Assembly (NCBI RefSeq): GCF_029866045.1
Contig: NZ_JARXAB010000072.1
Span: 1-35,723, forward strand
DNA: 35,723 nucleotides
Direction: 5' to 3'
Source of the DNA: Ramlibacter sp.
GTDB taxonomy: Bacteria > Pseudomonadota > Gammaproteobacteria > Burkholderiales > Burkholderiaceae_C
In this document: piece after piece, positions 25,433 to 32,927 of the stretch
Position numbering within the stretch: position 1 is the first letter of the stretch
Layout: each line of letters begins with the position of its first letter
Notes under the pieces: generated by a model
What the model was told of the DNA's origin: nothing
Seen by the model: the letters and a program-made list of their open reading frames with translations, nothing else
The model's database searches: none
Translations under genes and position numbers: made by a program

Positions 25433-26353
25433 ATGGACACCACTTACCTCTCTGACTGGGGCACCGCCCTGATGGCCTCGCTGAGCGCGGCCCTGGCCAT
25501 GCTCTTTTCGTCCGTCCCCAAGATCATGGGATTTCTGATCATCGTCCTGGCCGGCTGGCTAGTCGCCTCGCTGGTCGAGCGGGCGGTGGCGGCGGTGCTG
25601 CGCACCATCCACTTCAACGACCTGTCCGAGCGCTCCGGCCTGGCCGACTTCGTGCGCAAGATGGGCACCGACACCGACGCCAGCGGCGTGATCGGCCTGG
25701 TCGCCAAATGGTTCATTCGGCTGATCGCGCTGGTCGTCGCCTTTGACGCACTGGGACTGCCCGCAGTGTCGGACGTGCTGCGCCAGTTGCTGCTGTGGCT
25801 GCCCAACGCGGTGGTCGCGCTGGTCGTGCTGGTGATCGGTGGCCTGGCGGCCCGGGCCCTGTCCAACCTTGTGCGCGGCGCAGCGGCTGAAGGCGGCCTG
25901 GGCAACCCGGACTTCCTGGCCAAAGCGGCCAACACCCTGGTGTGGGCCTTCGCCATTGTGGTGGCGGTCAACCAGATCGGCATCGCCACGGAACTGGTCA
26001 ATACGCTGTTCATGGGCTTCGTGGGAGCACTCGCCTTGGCTGCCGGTCTGTCCTTCGGACTCGGCGGGCGGGACACCGCGGCGGAGATCGTGCGCATCTG
26101 GTGGTGGCGCGGAAGGGAGGAGTCGGGCGCGATCTCCCGGACAACCCAGGCCGGCGCAGCGCGCGCTGGCGGGATGGCGGGCGGCGCTTCGAGTGCCGCT
26201 TCGGGTGCCGTTCCGGGCGGCGCGTCCGGCGGGACGGGTGGCGGGACGGGTGGCGGGACCTTGGGCACCGCACTCGGCTCTGCAGGCACAGGCGGCGGCC
26301 CGGCCGGTTTCCGGCCCTCGCCCGCAGGGCCGGACCGGTCCGAAGGAAGCTGA
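25433..26353 (+). CDS. Small MscS-like membrane protein with conserved TM-helix repeats
   Basis: The 306-residue product has about four transmembrane helices: around 10-50 (two, including KIMGFLIIVLAGWLVASLVERAV), 85-105, 120-145 and 165-205. It resembles the TM-helix (PF05552-type) proteins annotated as mechanosensitive channels: LVERAVAAVLRTIHFNDL, then LVLVIGGLAARALSNLVRG, and GLSFGLGGRDTAAEIV at the end of the last helix. The MscS beta domain that would follow is missing. In its place is a tail of about 90 residues, very rich in Gly, Ala and Ser, encoded partly by a 12-bp repeat. A role in osmotic release is guessed from the family name and is unproven. Confidence 0.78.
   Translation: MDTTYLSDWGTALMASLSAALAMLFSSVPKIMGFLIIVLAGWLVASLVERAVAAVLRTIHFNDLSERSGLADFVRKMGTDTDASGVIGLVAKWFIRLIALVVAFDALGLPAVSDVLRQLLLWLPNAVVALVVLVIGGLAARALSNLVRGAAAEGGLGNPDFLAKAANTLVWAFAIVVAVNQIGIATELVNTLFMGFVGALALAAGLSFGLGGRDTAAEIVRIWWWRGREESGAISRTTQAGAARAGGMAGGASSAASGAVPGGASGGTGGGTGGGTLGTALGSAGTGGGPAGFRPSPAGPDRSEGS
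26228..26259 (+). repeat. 12-bp tandem repeat in the Gly-rich tail of the MscS-like gene
   Basis: GGCGGGACGGGT occurs twice in full and a third time in part. It encodes GGTG-type tetrapeptides. With six GGG runs in about 30 bases the plus strand could form a G-quadruplex. Confidence 0.8.
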
Positions 26354-26382
26354 GGCCAGAGTCCGCCACGACACCCCAGAGT

Positions 26383-26406
26383 TTGATTCAGTACCGCTAG
26401 AATCAA
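26383..26406. promoter_or_regulatory. Perfect 7-bp inverted repeat upstream of tRNA-Gly
   Basis: TTGATTC (26383-26389) and GAATCAA (26400-26406) are exact reverse complements with a 10-bp spacer. The right arm overlaps TAGAAT (26398-26403), a possible -10 box placed 10 bp before the tRNA. The repeat may thus be the end signal of the upstream gene, an operator on the tRNA promoter, or both. Confidence 0.45.
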
Positions 26407-26413
26407 GCGCTCT

Positions 26414-26487
26414 GCGGGCGTCGTTCAATGGCAGGACCTGAGCTTCCCAAGCTCAAGACGTGGGTTCGATTCCCATCGCCCGCTCCA
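26414..26487 (+). tRNA. tRNA-Gly (anticodon CCC)
   Basis: The sequence folds as a standard cloverleaf. GCGGGCG pairs with CGCCCGC in the acceptor arm, and GTTC/GAC flank the D loop AATGGCAG. TGAGC/GCTCA form the anticodon stem around TTCCCAA with CCC at 26446-26448, and TGGG/CCCA form the T stem around TTCGATT. T is the discriminator base and CCA is encoded at 26485-26487. It reads the GGG codon. The gene stands alone, without other tRNA genes nearby. Confidence 0.97.
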
Positions 26488-26495
26488 CTTCATCA

Positions 26496-26514
26496 GCCCC
26501 AGCTTCCATGGGGC
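26496..26514 (+). terminator. Short hairpin just after tRNA-Gly
   Basis: GCCCCA and TGGGGC form a 6-bp stem with a 7-base loop, 8 bp after the CCA end. No T tract follows. The remaining part of the gap to 26747 holds only a further weak hairpin (GTGGAG/CTCCAC, 26710-26731) near the end of the lipoprotein gene and no gene that I can support. Confidence 0.4.
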
Positions 26515-26747
26515 GCGCGCAATTGCTACCTTGGTGCTGCTGGTGATCACGGTCATCCACCAGAACCGGGGCTGGTAGGGGCACGAGGGTCAGCCGTCAA
26601 CTGGGCTACCCGGGCGGGCCTGAGCAAGACCACACCACGGCCGCGCAACCACCACCCCACCGCCACGTCTCGCGGCGGGAAAAATCAAGTGTTGCACCAG
26701 GGAAGCCGAGTGGAGGCTTGTGGCTCTCCACCCCGCCTCTCTCCCCT

Positions 26748-28496
26748 TCAGCGCACCGTCTGAACGTTAATCTTGTAGACCGTGGTCGTGCCGCTGACCT
26801 CGTTGCCCACGATCAGACGCGGTACGCCGTCAGGCGACTTGGATCCACCCACGAACGCCAGGGCTTCGGGGCCAAGGTCAGACCCTGCGGTGACGGCCGC
26901 AGCATTCGGCGCGACGGTCACATCACGGTTGTTCAGATACTGCTGGAAGGTCGGAGCGTTCGGATTGGTGATGTCGTAGACCATGACACCGCCCATGCGC
27001 TCCAAACCGACGAACGCGTAGGTGCGGCCGTTGATCTCGCCGATGGCCAGACCCTCAGGCTCGGGGCCCTTGGAGTTGCTGCGCTTGTCTCCCGTGAGGC
27101 TGCCGTTATGGTCTTGGTTGAAGAGGCTGCCGTAGCGGTTGGCGGTGTGACGCTCGAAATCGCTGCCAGAGTCATACACACGCTCTCCGGTCTGCGCGTC
27201 CCAGATAGAGAAGGAGCGGGCGCCATACGCATACAGCCGGGTGAAGGTGCTGCCGGTGTTCTTGGCGTTCGTGGCGTGGTAGGAGAACTTCAGGCGACCG
27301 AGCGTCGTGTCTGTTTTGAGGGCATCCAATTCCGTGCTGAGGGTGAGCTTGGCGATGAAGGCCGCGGGAGCAGTCGTGGCAACGTCACGCAGCGCAAGTT
27401 CGTCACGGCATTTGCTGCTTGAAAAGTAGTAACCCGCTGCTTCACAGCTGGCCTGGTCGGTCAGGCCATTGAGCCAGTCCTCACGGCTATCACCCTCGTT
27501 GGCTGTGACCAGAAAGGTTCGGCCTGCCACCGTGTAGGCGGCAATGGAATCGGGCATATAAGCGCCCAGAACCGGCCAGGTCTTCAGGTTGACCCCGTCT
27601 TGCTGGCTGGCGTCAAATTCGTTACCGGGAATCGTGTGGTCTTTGAAACCCATTCCGATGATCTTCGTGACGGTGTTGTTGACCAGGTTGAGAACGGCAA
27701 TTGCATTGGCCTCCTGCAGCGTGACATAGGCCTCGAGTCCATCGGGGCGTATAGCAATGTACTCAGGCTCCAGGTCCTTGGCGACGGTAGCGCCTCCGCC
27801 CACGCCTACACCCGCGATCAGCATCTTCGCCGAGGGAAGTTCGCTGTTGCGGGACCCGCCGACGTTGAAGTCCGAAAAGCCGATCGTGGACACTGAGTAA
27901 TCAGACAGCCGGATCACCGAAACGCTGCCCTCAGGATCGATCGTGTAGCCCACATTGGGCTCGCCCTCGTTGGCTACCAGCACTTTGGTGCCGTCGGGCG
28001 TGAAAACCAGCATGTCGGGCAGGGCGCCTACCTGCACCGCCCGTTGGAAGGCAAGGGTTGTGGCATTGAGAAAAACCACCCAGCCGTTGTCGGTCTTCGG
28101 ATTCGCTTCGACGGCCACGGCAACTACGTTGCCGTAAACGCTCACGCTGTTGGCAGCACCGACCAACCCCGTACTACCCACGACGCTGTTGGCGACGAGC
28201 ATGGCAGCCAGATCAATGCTTTGCTGAGGCGCGGAGATGCTGGCGAACTGCGCGGCGCTGGCCGCAGCGAAAACGTCGACCTTGCCGCTTTGCGCGTTGA
28301 CGGTGAAGATACGCCCGGCGGTTGCGTCATGGGCCACCACTTCCGCTGCGCTGACGTTAAAGCCCTGGGAGGCGCTACGACCCTCCACGCTGATTGAGAT
28401 CACCTGATCCGAGGCATCCTGACCATCCCCTCCACCGCATGCAGCAAGCACCGCGGTGACCATGGCTGTCGCCAAAAACTTCGTCAACGTCTGCAT
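26748..28496 (-). CDS. Secreted choice-of-anchor I family lipoprotein
   Basis: The 582-residue protein starts MQTLTKFLATAMVTAVLAAC, a lipoprotein signal with lipobox LAAC and lipid-bearing C20. The following Gly and Asp suggest the mature form is exported; which membrane holds it is uncertain. The body looks like a beta propeller: DMLVFTPDGTKVLVANEGEP, EYIAIRPDGLEAYVTLQEANA, FLVTANEGDSRED and PEPEGLAIGEINGRTYAFVGLE are blade-like segments typical of choice-of-anchor I proteins. Some of these are annotated as alkaline phosphatase-like, without proof of activity. It lies 117 bp downstream of the response regulator on the same strand, with a PhoB-like direct repeat in that gap. Confidence 0.85.
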   Translation of the reverse strand: MQTLTKFLATAMVTAVLAACGGGDGQDASDQVISISVEGRSASQGFNVSAAEVVAHDATAGRIFTVNAQSGKVDVFAAASAAQFASISAPQQSIDLAAMLVANSVVGSTGLVGAANSVSVYGNVVAVAVEANPKTDNGWVVFLNATTLAFQRAVQVGALPDMLVFTPDGTKVLVANEGEPNVGYTIDPEGSVSVIRLSDYSVSTIGFSDFNVGGSRNSELPSAKMLIAGVGVGGGATVAKDLEPEYIAIRPDGLEAYVTLQEANAIAVLNLVNNTVTKIIGMGFKDHTIPGNEFDASQQDGVNLKTWPVLGAYMPDSIAAYTVAGRTFLVTANEGDSREDWLNGLTDQASCEAAGYYFSSSKCRDELALRDVATTAPAAFIAKLTLSTELDALKTDTTLGRLKFSYHATNAKNTGSTFTRLYAYGARSFSIWDAQTGERVYDSGSDFERHTANRYGSLFNQDHNGSLTGDKRSNSKGPEPEGLAIGEINGRTYAFVGLERMGGVMVYDITNPNAPTFQQYLNNRDVTVAPNAAAVTAGSDLGPEALAFVGGSKSPDGVPRLIVGNEVSGTTTVYKINVQTVR

Positions 28497-28543
28497 TTTT
28501 GATCCCTCGAATCGTTTTCAAAATGAAGACGATAAGAAGAGAC

Positions 28544-28565
28544 CGTGACCAAGGCGTGACAAGTT
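28544..28565 (-). promoter_or_regulatory. 11-bp-period direct repeat, candidate response-regulator operator
   Basis: On the plus strand CGTGACCAAGG is followed at once by CGTGACAAGTT; on the minus strand this reads TTGTCAC-GCCT-TGGTCAC. Two 7-bp half-sites with 4-bp spacing is the geometry of Pho boxes and OmpR/PhoB-family sites. TTATCG lies 9 bp downstream, where a -10 element would be expected at such promoters, and the lipoprotein gene starts about 50 bp beyond the repeat. The adjacent regulator is of the PhoB type, so it may bind here (inference). Confidence 0.5.
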
Positions 28566-28613
28566 GGCTGCGCGCTCCTGCGCTCATTCGACTCTTGGTA
28601 CTAGCCAAAGGGT

Positions 28614-29357
28614 TCAGGCAAACGAGATGGAGATGCAAAGCTGGTAGCCCACACCCCACACTGACTTGATCGCCGGCTCCGCGCCCGCTGCCTGCACCGC
28701 GCGCAGCTTCTTGCGCAGCCGCGCCACCACCTCCTCGAGCGCGTGCTTGCTCAGAGCCGCGTCGTCGTCAGCACCGTTGTCAAGAAGGTCGCAAAGACGG
28801 GTGGAATCCAGTGTGTTGTCCTGCGCCTGCACCAAGGCCACCAGCAAGGCTTTTTCACGGTGGGTCAGTCGTAGCTTCTGCTCCGGAAGAGGTCCCGTCA
28901 GTGTGCGCTCACGCAGGCTCATAACCCAATCGTGCTCGGTGAGGTGGGCGTTCATTCGACGACCCAGACTCTTGAGGACCATCACCAGTTCGTCTGGCTC
29001 GACCGGCTTGGTGAGGTAGATGTCAGCCCCGCCGTCCCGGTAACCGGAAAGGCGGTCATGGAGCGCGACCCGTGCCGTCATGATCACGATGGCTGCATTC
29101 GGCATGGCCTGGCGCAGACGCTGGCTCAGGCTCAGGCCACTCATGCCGGGCAGGTTCCAATCGAGCACGTAGATGTCGATCAGGGCATGCGGCGTCAACT
29201 CGTCGAGGCCGGCGGCGCTGTTGGCCACGTGAACGATGAAACCCCGGGACTTGAGGTGAAGCTCGACCTCGCCTCGCAATAGCGGGTCATCCTCCACCAG
29301 AGCGACGGAGAGCGGGCGCGTCACGTCGGGGGCGACGGGGGCGAGCTTGGCGATCAT
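28614..29357 (-). CDS. OmpR/PhoB-type response regulator
   Basis: This 247-residue protein has a receiver domain, about residues 16-125. Acidic pocket E22/D23/D24, phosphoacceptor D66 (VLDWNLPG), T94 (IMTAR) and K117 (LTKPVE) are all in place. The C-terminal winged helix, about 160-243, contains LTHREKALLVALVQAQ, the recognition-helix region KHALEEVVARLRKKL, and the wing IKSVWGVGYQL. It should bind tandem DNA repeats when phosphorylated. Its start overlaps the kinase stop (ATGA, 29354-29357), so kinase and regulator are co-translated and form a pair. The lipoprotein gene follows 117 bp downstream. Confidence 0.93.
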   Translation of the reverse strand: MIAKLAPVAPDVTRPLSVALVEDDPLLRGEVELHLKSRGFIVHVANSAAGLDELTPHALIDIYVLDWNLPGMSGLSLSQRLRQAMPNAAIVIMTARVALHDRLSGYRDGGADIYLTKPVEPDELVMVLKSLGRRMNAHLTEHDWVMSLRERTLTGPLPEQKLRLTHREKALLVALVQAQDNTLDSTRLCDLLDNGADDDAALSKHALEEVVARLRKKLRAVQAAGAEPAIKSVWGVGYQLCISISFA

Positions 29358-31345
29358 GCGGGCACGGTGAGGACAAAGAAGACCCGGCCATTGGAATGCC
29401 GGTAAGACACCTCGCCGCGGATCTTCTGCGCGATGGACTTGGCGACGCTCAAGCCCAGGCCCATGCCAGACTTGTTCTGGAAATTGGGGTGCCGGTAGTA
29501 GCGGTCAAAAACACTGGCAGGGTCGGGAATGCTGGCAGGGTCGACACCGTTGCTGATCTCGACGCGAACCCAGCGGTCTGTCACCGCCGGGTCCAGCGGC
29601 CGCGTGAGGCGCGGCCTCAGGCCGCCTGTCTGACCCGGCGTCCGACCGTCCGTCTGGCCAGGGGTTTGGCCGGGCGTCTGGACCAGACCCTCCCCCTTGA
29701 GCAGGGCCACTTCGATGCGCACCGGCTCACCGGGCAGGGCGTACTTGCTTGCGTTGGTCATCAGGTTCTCAAGGACCACACACAGCAACTGACGGTCACA
29801 GCGGAAGGTTGCGCCCTCCGGCACCTGCACCTCCCAGGTCTCAGACCTCGGGAGGTCAGACAGCAGGTCCTGAATGAGGGCGGCGGCATCGAGCGGCAGC
29901 GGGTTCACCTTCGGGGCGATGCGCTCAACCTTGGCGAAATTCGCTACCCGCTCGACCAGTTCGTCCATCCGGCGGGTGGAAACATCGATGGTCTGGAGCC
30001 GCTGCTGCGCGTCACCGCTAAGTGGTGGCTGCTGCCGCAGCGAAGCGAGCGCAAAGCGGATAGTGCCTAGCGGATTTTTCAGTTCATGGGTCAGCATGTC
30101 GATCAAGGCGCCGCGTTCATCTGCCTCGGATTGATGCAGCTTCGCTGCCTCGGCCTGCCGGCGCAGCGCCTCCAGTTCCTTCGCCCGCGTACGCCGCTGG
30201 AGAGAGCGCTCCATCATCGTGAGCCAGAGAAACACCAACGCGATCGGGGCACCGTTGAGCCGCCAGTCGGTGACGTGATGGAACTGAGCGAATTCTGATA
30301 AAAGGGGCCGGTCGAAGAGGATCGGAAGCACGCCGAAGACCAGCATGAGGATGTAAACGAGGCTCGCCCCGAGCAGGACGCGTCGATGGGACGGCGTGAG
30401 GGCTCTGGCCGACCATGCTCCATAAAGCTGCCAAAAAGGGATCAAGGCATAGGCCACGGTGACCAGTTGGATTCCAATCTGCTTGTCATCCGAAAAAATG
30501 AGGATGGCACTGCCAGCACACAGCAGCAGCAAAAGCCCTCCACCCTGCAGATAGGGGCGCGTGGGCTGGTGCGGCTGGATGACCGCCCAGGCCAGCAGCC
30601 CGGTCATGGCCACCCGCAGGGAGAGGAACAGGGCATTGAGGGTGGCCAGGGTCGTGCCCGACGCAGACGGCCATGCAGTCGCTAAGAGACCGGCGTTGGA
30701 GGCGACGTGTAGCAGGATCGACAGCTGGAAACCGCAAAAGATCAGGAGCAGGCGGGAGCGGTCGGTGAGGAGCAGCACGATGCCGACGGCCAGCAGGCCC
30801 AGGCCGATGACCATGGAAATCGTGACATTGCGCGTTCGGGTGGCGACATCGGCGGGCAGGCTGTCTGGCGTGTCCACCTCGATTTGGGGGGCGGTGAAGC
30901 CGCGATGCTCGATGCGCAGGTAGAGGGGCGCGGCATCGGGAGGCCAGGCGTCCAGCGCGAAGCAGTGCAGGTAATCCGGACAGGCTCGGCTGGCTTGGGG
31001 CGTCAGTGCGCCGCGTACCTGCTGAACCCACTGACCATCACGCTGGAAAAATAGGTCGATCTGCTCCAGGTTATTCGGGCCGATCCGCAGCGTGAAACTG
31101 CGAGGGCCTTGTTCTGGCCCGCCCTGCGCCGGCCGGACCTGAAGGCGGACCCAGACCGAGCCTGCTACGAAGCCCAGGACCTGGTTGTTCTTGAGGGGCG
31201 TGAATTCAGAGGCTGCAACCTGCTCGATCGACAGGCGCGCCTGCGGGTCCTTCAGAAGGGTCATTTCCAAGCGCAGCGTTGGCGTGCTCGCCTGCGCCAG
31301 GGCCTGCCAAAAGAAAATCAGAACCAAAAGAAACTGTCGCGTCAT
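29354..31345 (-). CDS. Membrane sensor histidine kinase with 7TMR-DISM-like input
   Basis: The 663-residue product starts MTRQFLLVLIFFWQALAQA, a signal peptide. A periplasmic beta domain (about 22-170, 7TMR-DISMED2-like) is followed by seven hydrophobic helices between about 175 and 380. A coiled-coil linker and the kinase core come next: H-box MLTHELKNPLG with H420, N-box LENLMTNASKY (E526, N531) and G-box KSGMGLGLS (627-631). The usual DxGxG box is replaced by VEISNGVDPAS, as in some related kinases. Residues about 556-575 are an unusual PGQT-type repeat inserted in the ATP-binding domain. A TTG further upstream is a weaker start. The ligand is unknown; DISMED2 domains are thought to bind carbohydrate-like molecules. 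Confidence 0.9.
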   Translation of the reverse strand: MTRQFLLVLIFFWQALAQASTPTLRLEMTLLKDPQARLSIEQVAASEFTPLKNNQVLGFVAGSVWVRLQVRPAQGGPEQGPRSFTLRIGPNNLEQIDLFFQRDGQWVQQVRGALTPQASRACPDYLHCFALDAWPPDAAPLYLRIEHRGFTAPQIEVDTPDSLPADVATRTRNVTISMVIGLGLLAVGIVLLLTDRSRLLLIFCGFQLSILLHVASNAGLLATAWPSASGTTLATLNALFLSLRVAMTGLLAWAVIQPHQPTRPYLQGGGLLLLLCAGSAILIFSDDKQIGIQLVTVAYALIPFWQLYGAWSARALTPSHRRVLLGASLVYILMLVFGVLPILFDRPLLSEFAQFHHVTDWRLNGAPIALVFLWLTMMERSLQRRTRAKELEALRRQAEAAKLHQSEADERGALIDMLTHELKNPLGTIRFALASLRQQPPLSGDAQQRLQTIDVSTRRMDELVERVANFAKVERIAPKVNPLPLDAAALIQDLLSDLPRSETWEVQVPEGATFRCDRQLLCVVLENLMTNASKYALPGEPVRIEVALLKGEGLVQTPGQTPGQTDGRTPGQTGGLRPRLTRPLDPAVTDRWVRVEISNGVDPASIPDPASVFDRYYRHPNFQNKSGMGLGLSVAKSIAQKIRGEVSYRHSNGRVFFVLTVPA
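29637..29690 (-). repeat. Tandem PGQT-coding repeat in the kinase ATP-binding domain
   Basis: Imperfect 12-15-bp units encode TPGQ, TPGQ, TDGR, TPGQ and TGG. The units differ slightly (GGCCAGGGGTTT, GGCCGGGCGTCT and similar), so this is a decayed tandem duplication. It extends the loop between the N-box strand and the G1 region, away from the core motifs. Confidence 0.7.
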
Positions 31346-31529
31346 TGCATTGCCATTGCCTTTGAACCCATCATCGCTGTGGAGGCAATTGGCGGTAAAC
31401 GACTTTCTCGTCGGGTGTCTGTTCTCGTCCAAAGCAAGAGTAATTGTGAGTAATGAAGGAGATCCGTGGGTATTAGCCCTTGCGCCTGTCTACGATGCCT
31501 TTCAACTATTCACCTTGGCGAGGTATTCC

Positions 31530-31826
31530 ATGTCTTCACTGCAAGTCCTGATCGATCAGAAAGCAGCCCTCGAATCGGAGATCGCCCGCACGCTCAAGGA
31601 CGCGGAAGATCGAAAGAAGGCGCTCGAGGAGCAAATCGCCAAGCAGCGTGCGGACGAAATCACCCAGGGGCGGGCCGAGATCAACAGAGTCATGCAGAAA
31701 TACAACCTCAGCCCGGAGGAGGCGCTGGGTATCGCCAAGGCGCCTCAGCAGAAAAAGGCGTTGGTTGGCAAACGTTCCGGCTACCTTTCGGAAATCAGGC
31801 AGTATTACAGCGGTCGCGCGGCCTGA
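31530..31826 (+). CDS. Short H-NS-like protein without the usual C-terminal DNA-binding motif
   Basis: The product has 98 residues. ATG 31530 (MSSLQVLIDQKAALESEIA) is chosen because it matches the start of Burkholderiales H-NS-type proteins; the frame is open upstream without family resemblance. Residues 1-60 form a charged coiled coil (SEIARTLKDAEDRKKALEEQ), the oligomerisation domain of H-NS. The C-terminus KKALVGKRSGYLSEIRQYYS is basic, but lacks the TWSGRGR.P.W core that grips AT-rich DNA. No such motif is found downstream in any frame. It may form mixed oligomers with full-length H-NS, or be a diverged DNA binder. It is divergent from the kinase gene. Confidence 0.7.
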   Translation: MSSLQVLIDQKAALESEIARTLKDAEDRKKALEEQIAKQRADEITQGRAEINRVMQKYNLSPEEALGIAKAPQQKKALVGKRSGYLSEIRQYYSGRAA

Positions 31827-31837
31827 CGATCAGGCCG
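31819..31837 (+). terminator. Hairpin overlapping the stop codon of the H-NS-like gene
   Basis: CGGCCTGA-CGA-TCAGGCCG is a perfect 8-bp stem with a 3-base loop, and includes the TGA stop. A second element, CCCGGG twice with an 8-9-base spacer, lies at about 31857-31877. No T tract follows either, so termination is inferred from position. Confidence 0.5.
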
Positions 31838-31943
31838 GCCCAGTGCTCTCAAGGCCCCCCGGGCCTCGGAGCCCCGGGCTGGCCTTCCCCGTGCAAGCGG
31901 GCGGGCTTCGCGTCAACTCGCCAACCCAGAGAGGGGACACCGC

Positions 31944-32876
31944 TTGCGCTTCGCCCATCACCTCCTTCGCACGGCCTGCATCGCCGCACTCACCGCTCAG
32001 ATCTTCACCGCGCAGGCCCAGCAGTGGCGGCCTGCACCCGCCTACGACAAGGCCCTGGCCGCCAATGTCCTGGAGCGCAGTGTCCTGTTCCTGCCGCTGT
32101 ATGGCGCGGTCTATCGCGCCAAGTTCGAGGTGATGCTCCAGGAACTGCCGGTGATCCGCGGCATCGTGATCCACAACCACGGCTGCGGCGGGCAATGGGG
32201 CTGGGAGACCTCTGTCGCCCAGTTCTATTACCGCGAGGGCTTTGCGGTGGTGGTGCCCGAATTCGTCACCCGTGCAGGCAACAAGACCGGTTGCCCAGGC
32301 GCCAGCCCGGAGGAGAGCCTGCGCCGGGGCGGCGAGCGATTCCGCGAGGGCATCTACACCGCGCGCAATCCGGCACGCCTGTCCGCGCGCGGCGACGACA
32401 TCGAGCAGGTCGTGAGCTGGCTGAAGACGATCACCCAACTGCCCATCCTCCTCAGCGGGCACTCGGAGGGCTGCCGCACGGTGTACTTTTGGGACCGGAG
32501 CGAGCCGCAGGTCAAGGGCGGCATCTGTCACAAGCAAAGCCTGAACGCCGACTACGAGCACCTGTGGAAGTGGGACACGCGGCTACCCATGTGGTCGTCC
32601 AACGAGGACGAGGACATCTGGGCCCAGGGCACAAAAGGCAAACCAGCGGTGGGCTTCGAGCGCAAGTTCACTGCGCACCCGGATAACCTCACCTCTTTCC
32701 GGTTCGCTGGCAACGGCCACGACCCGCTGGTGCGCCCGGGCGAAACCGAGAGCCTGCGCGCCTGGCTCAGGCGCACGGTGCCTGGCAAGGCGCCGCGGGA
32801 CACGGGGGGTGTGGCCTATGAGGACAAGCTGCCCTTGATTCAGGAGCGGCTGGGACGCATGGTGCCCGCGCGCTGA
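31944..32876 (+). CDS. Secreted alpha/beta hydrolase (dienelactone hydrolase-like)
   Basis: The 310-residue protein begins with TTG, supported by GAGAGGGG about 8 bp upstream; no in-frame ATG or GTG is suitably placed. Residues 1-25 form a signal peptide (LLRTACIAALTAQIFTAQA with cleavage after AQA). The alpha/beta fold shows IVIHNHGCGG near 74-83 (oxyanion region), LSGHSEGCRTV with nucleophile S174, and FAGNGHDPL with the probable catalytic H259. The acid residue is not obvious. Cysteines near 81, 117, 177 and 195 could form disulfides after export. Substrate is unknown. It lies 117 bp after the H-NS-like gene and is convergent with dnaE2. Confidence 0.82.
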   Translation: MRFAHHLLRTACIAALTAQIFTAQAQQWRPAPAYDKALAANVLERSVLFLPLYGAVYRAKFEVMLQELPVIRGIVIHNHGCGGQWGWETSVAQFYYREGFAVVVPEFVTRAGNKTGCPGASPEESLRRGGERFREGIYTARNPARLSARGDDIEQVVSWLKTITQLPILLSGHSEGCRTVYFWDRSEPQVKGGICHKQSLNADYEHLWKWDTRLPMWSSNEDEDIWAQGTKGKPAVGFERKFTAHPDNLTSFRFAGNGHDPLVRPGETESLRAWLRRTVPGKAPRDTGGVAYEDKLPLIQERLGRMVPAR

Positions 32877-32927
32877 GCGGTGCGCGGCAGGCGACAAACA
32901 CCCCGCGAAAGGCGACGGCGTAAAAAA

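Noticed and set aside
31351..31432. Upstream TTG start for the histidine kinase
   Set aside because: It would place about 29 polar residues before the signal peptide. The ATG at 31345 starts the signal sequence directly.
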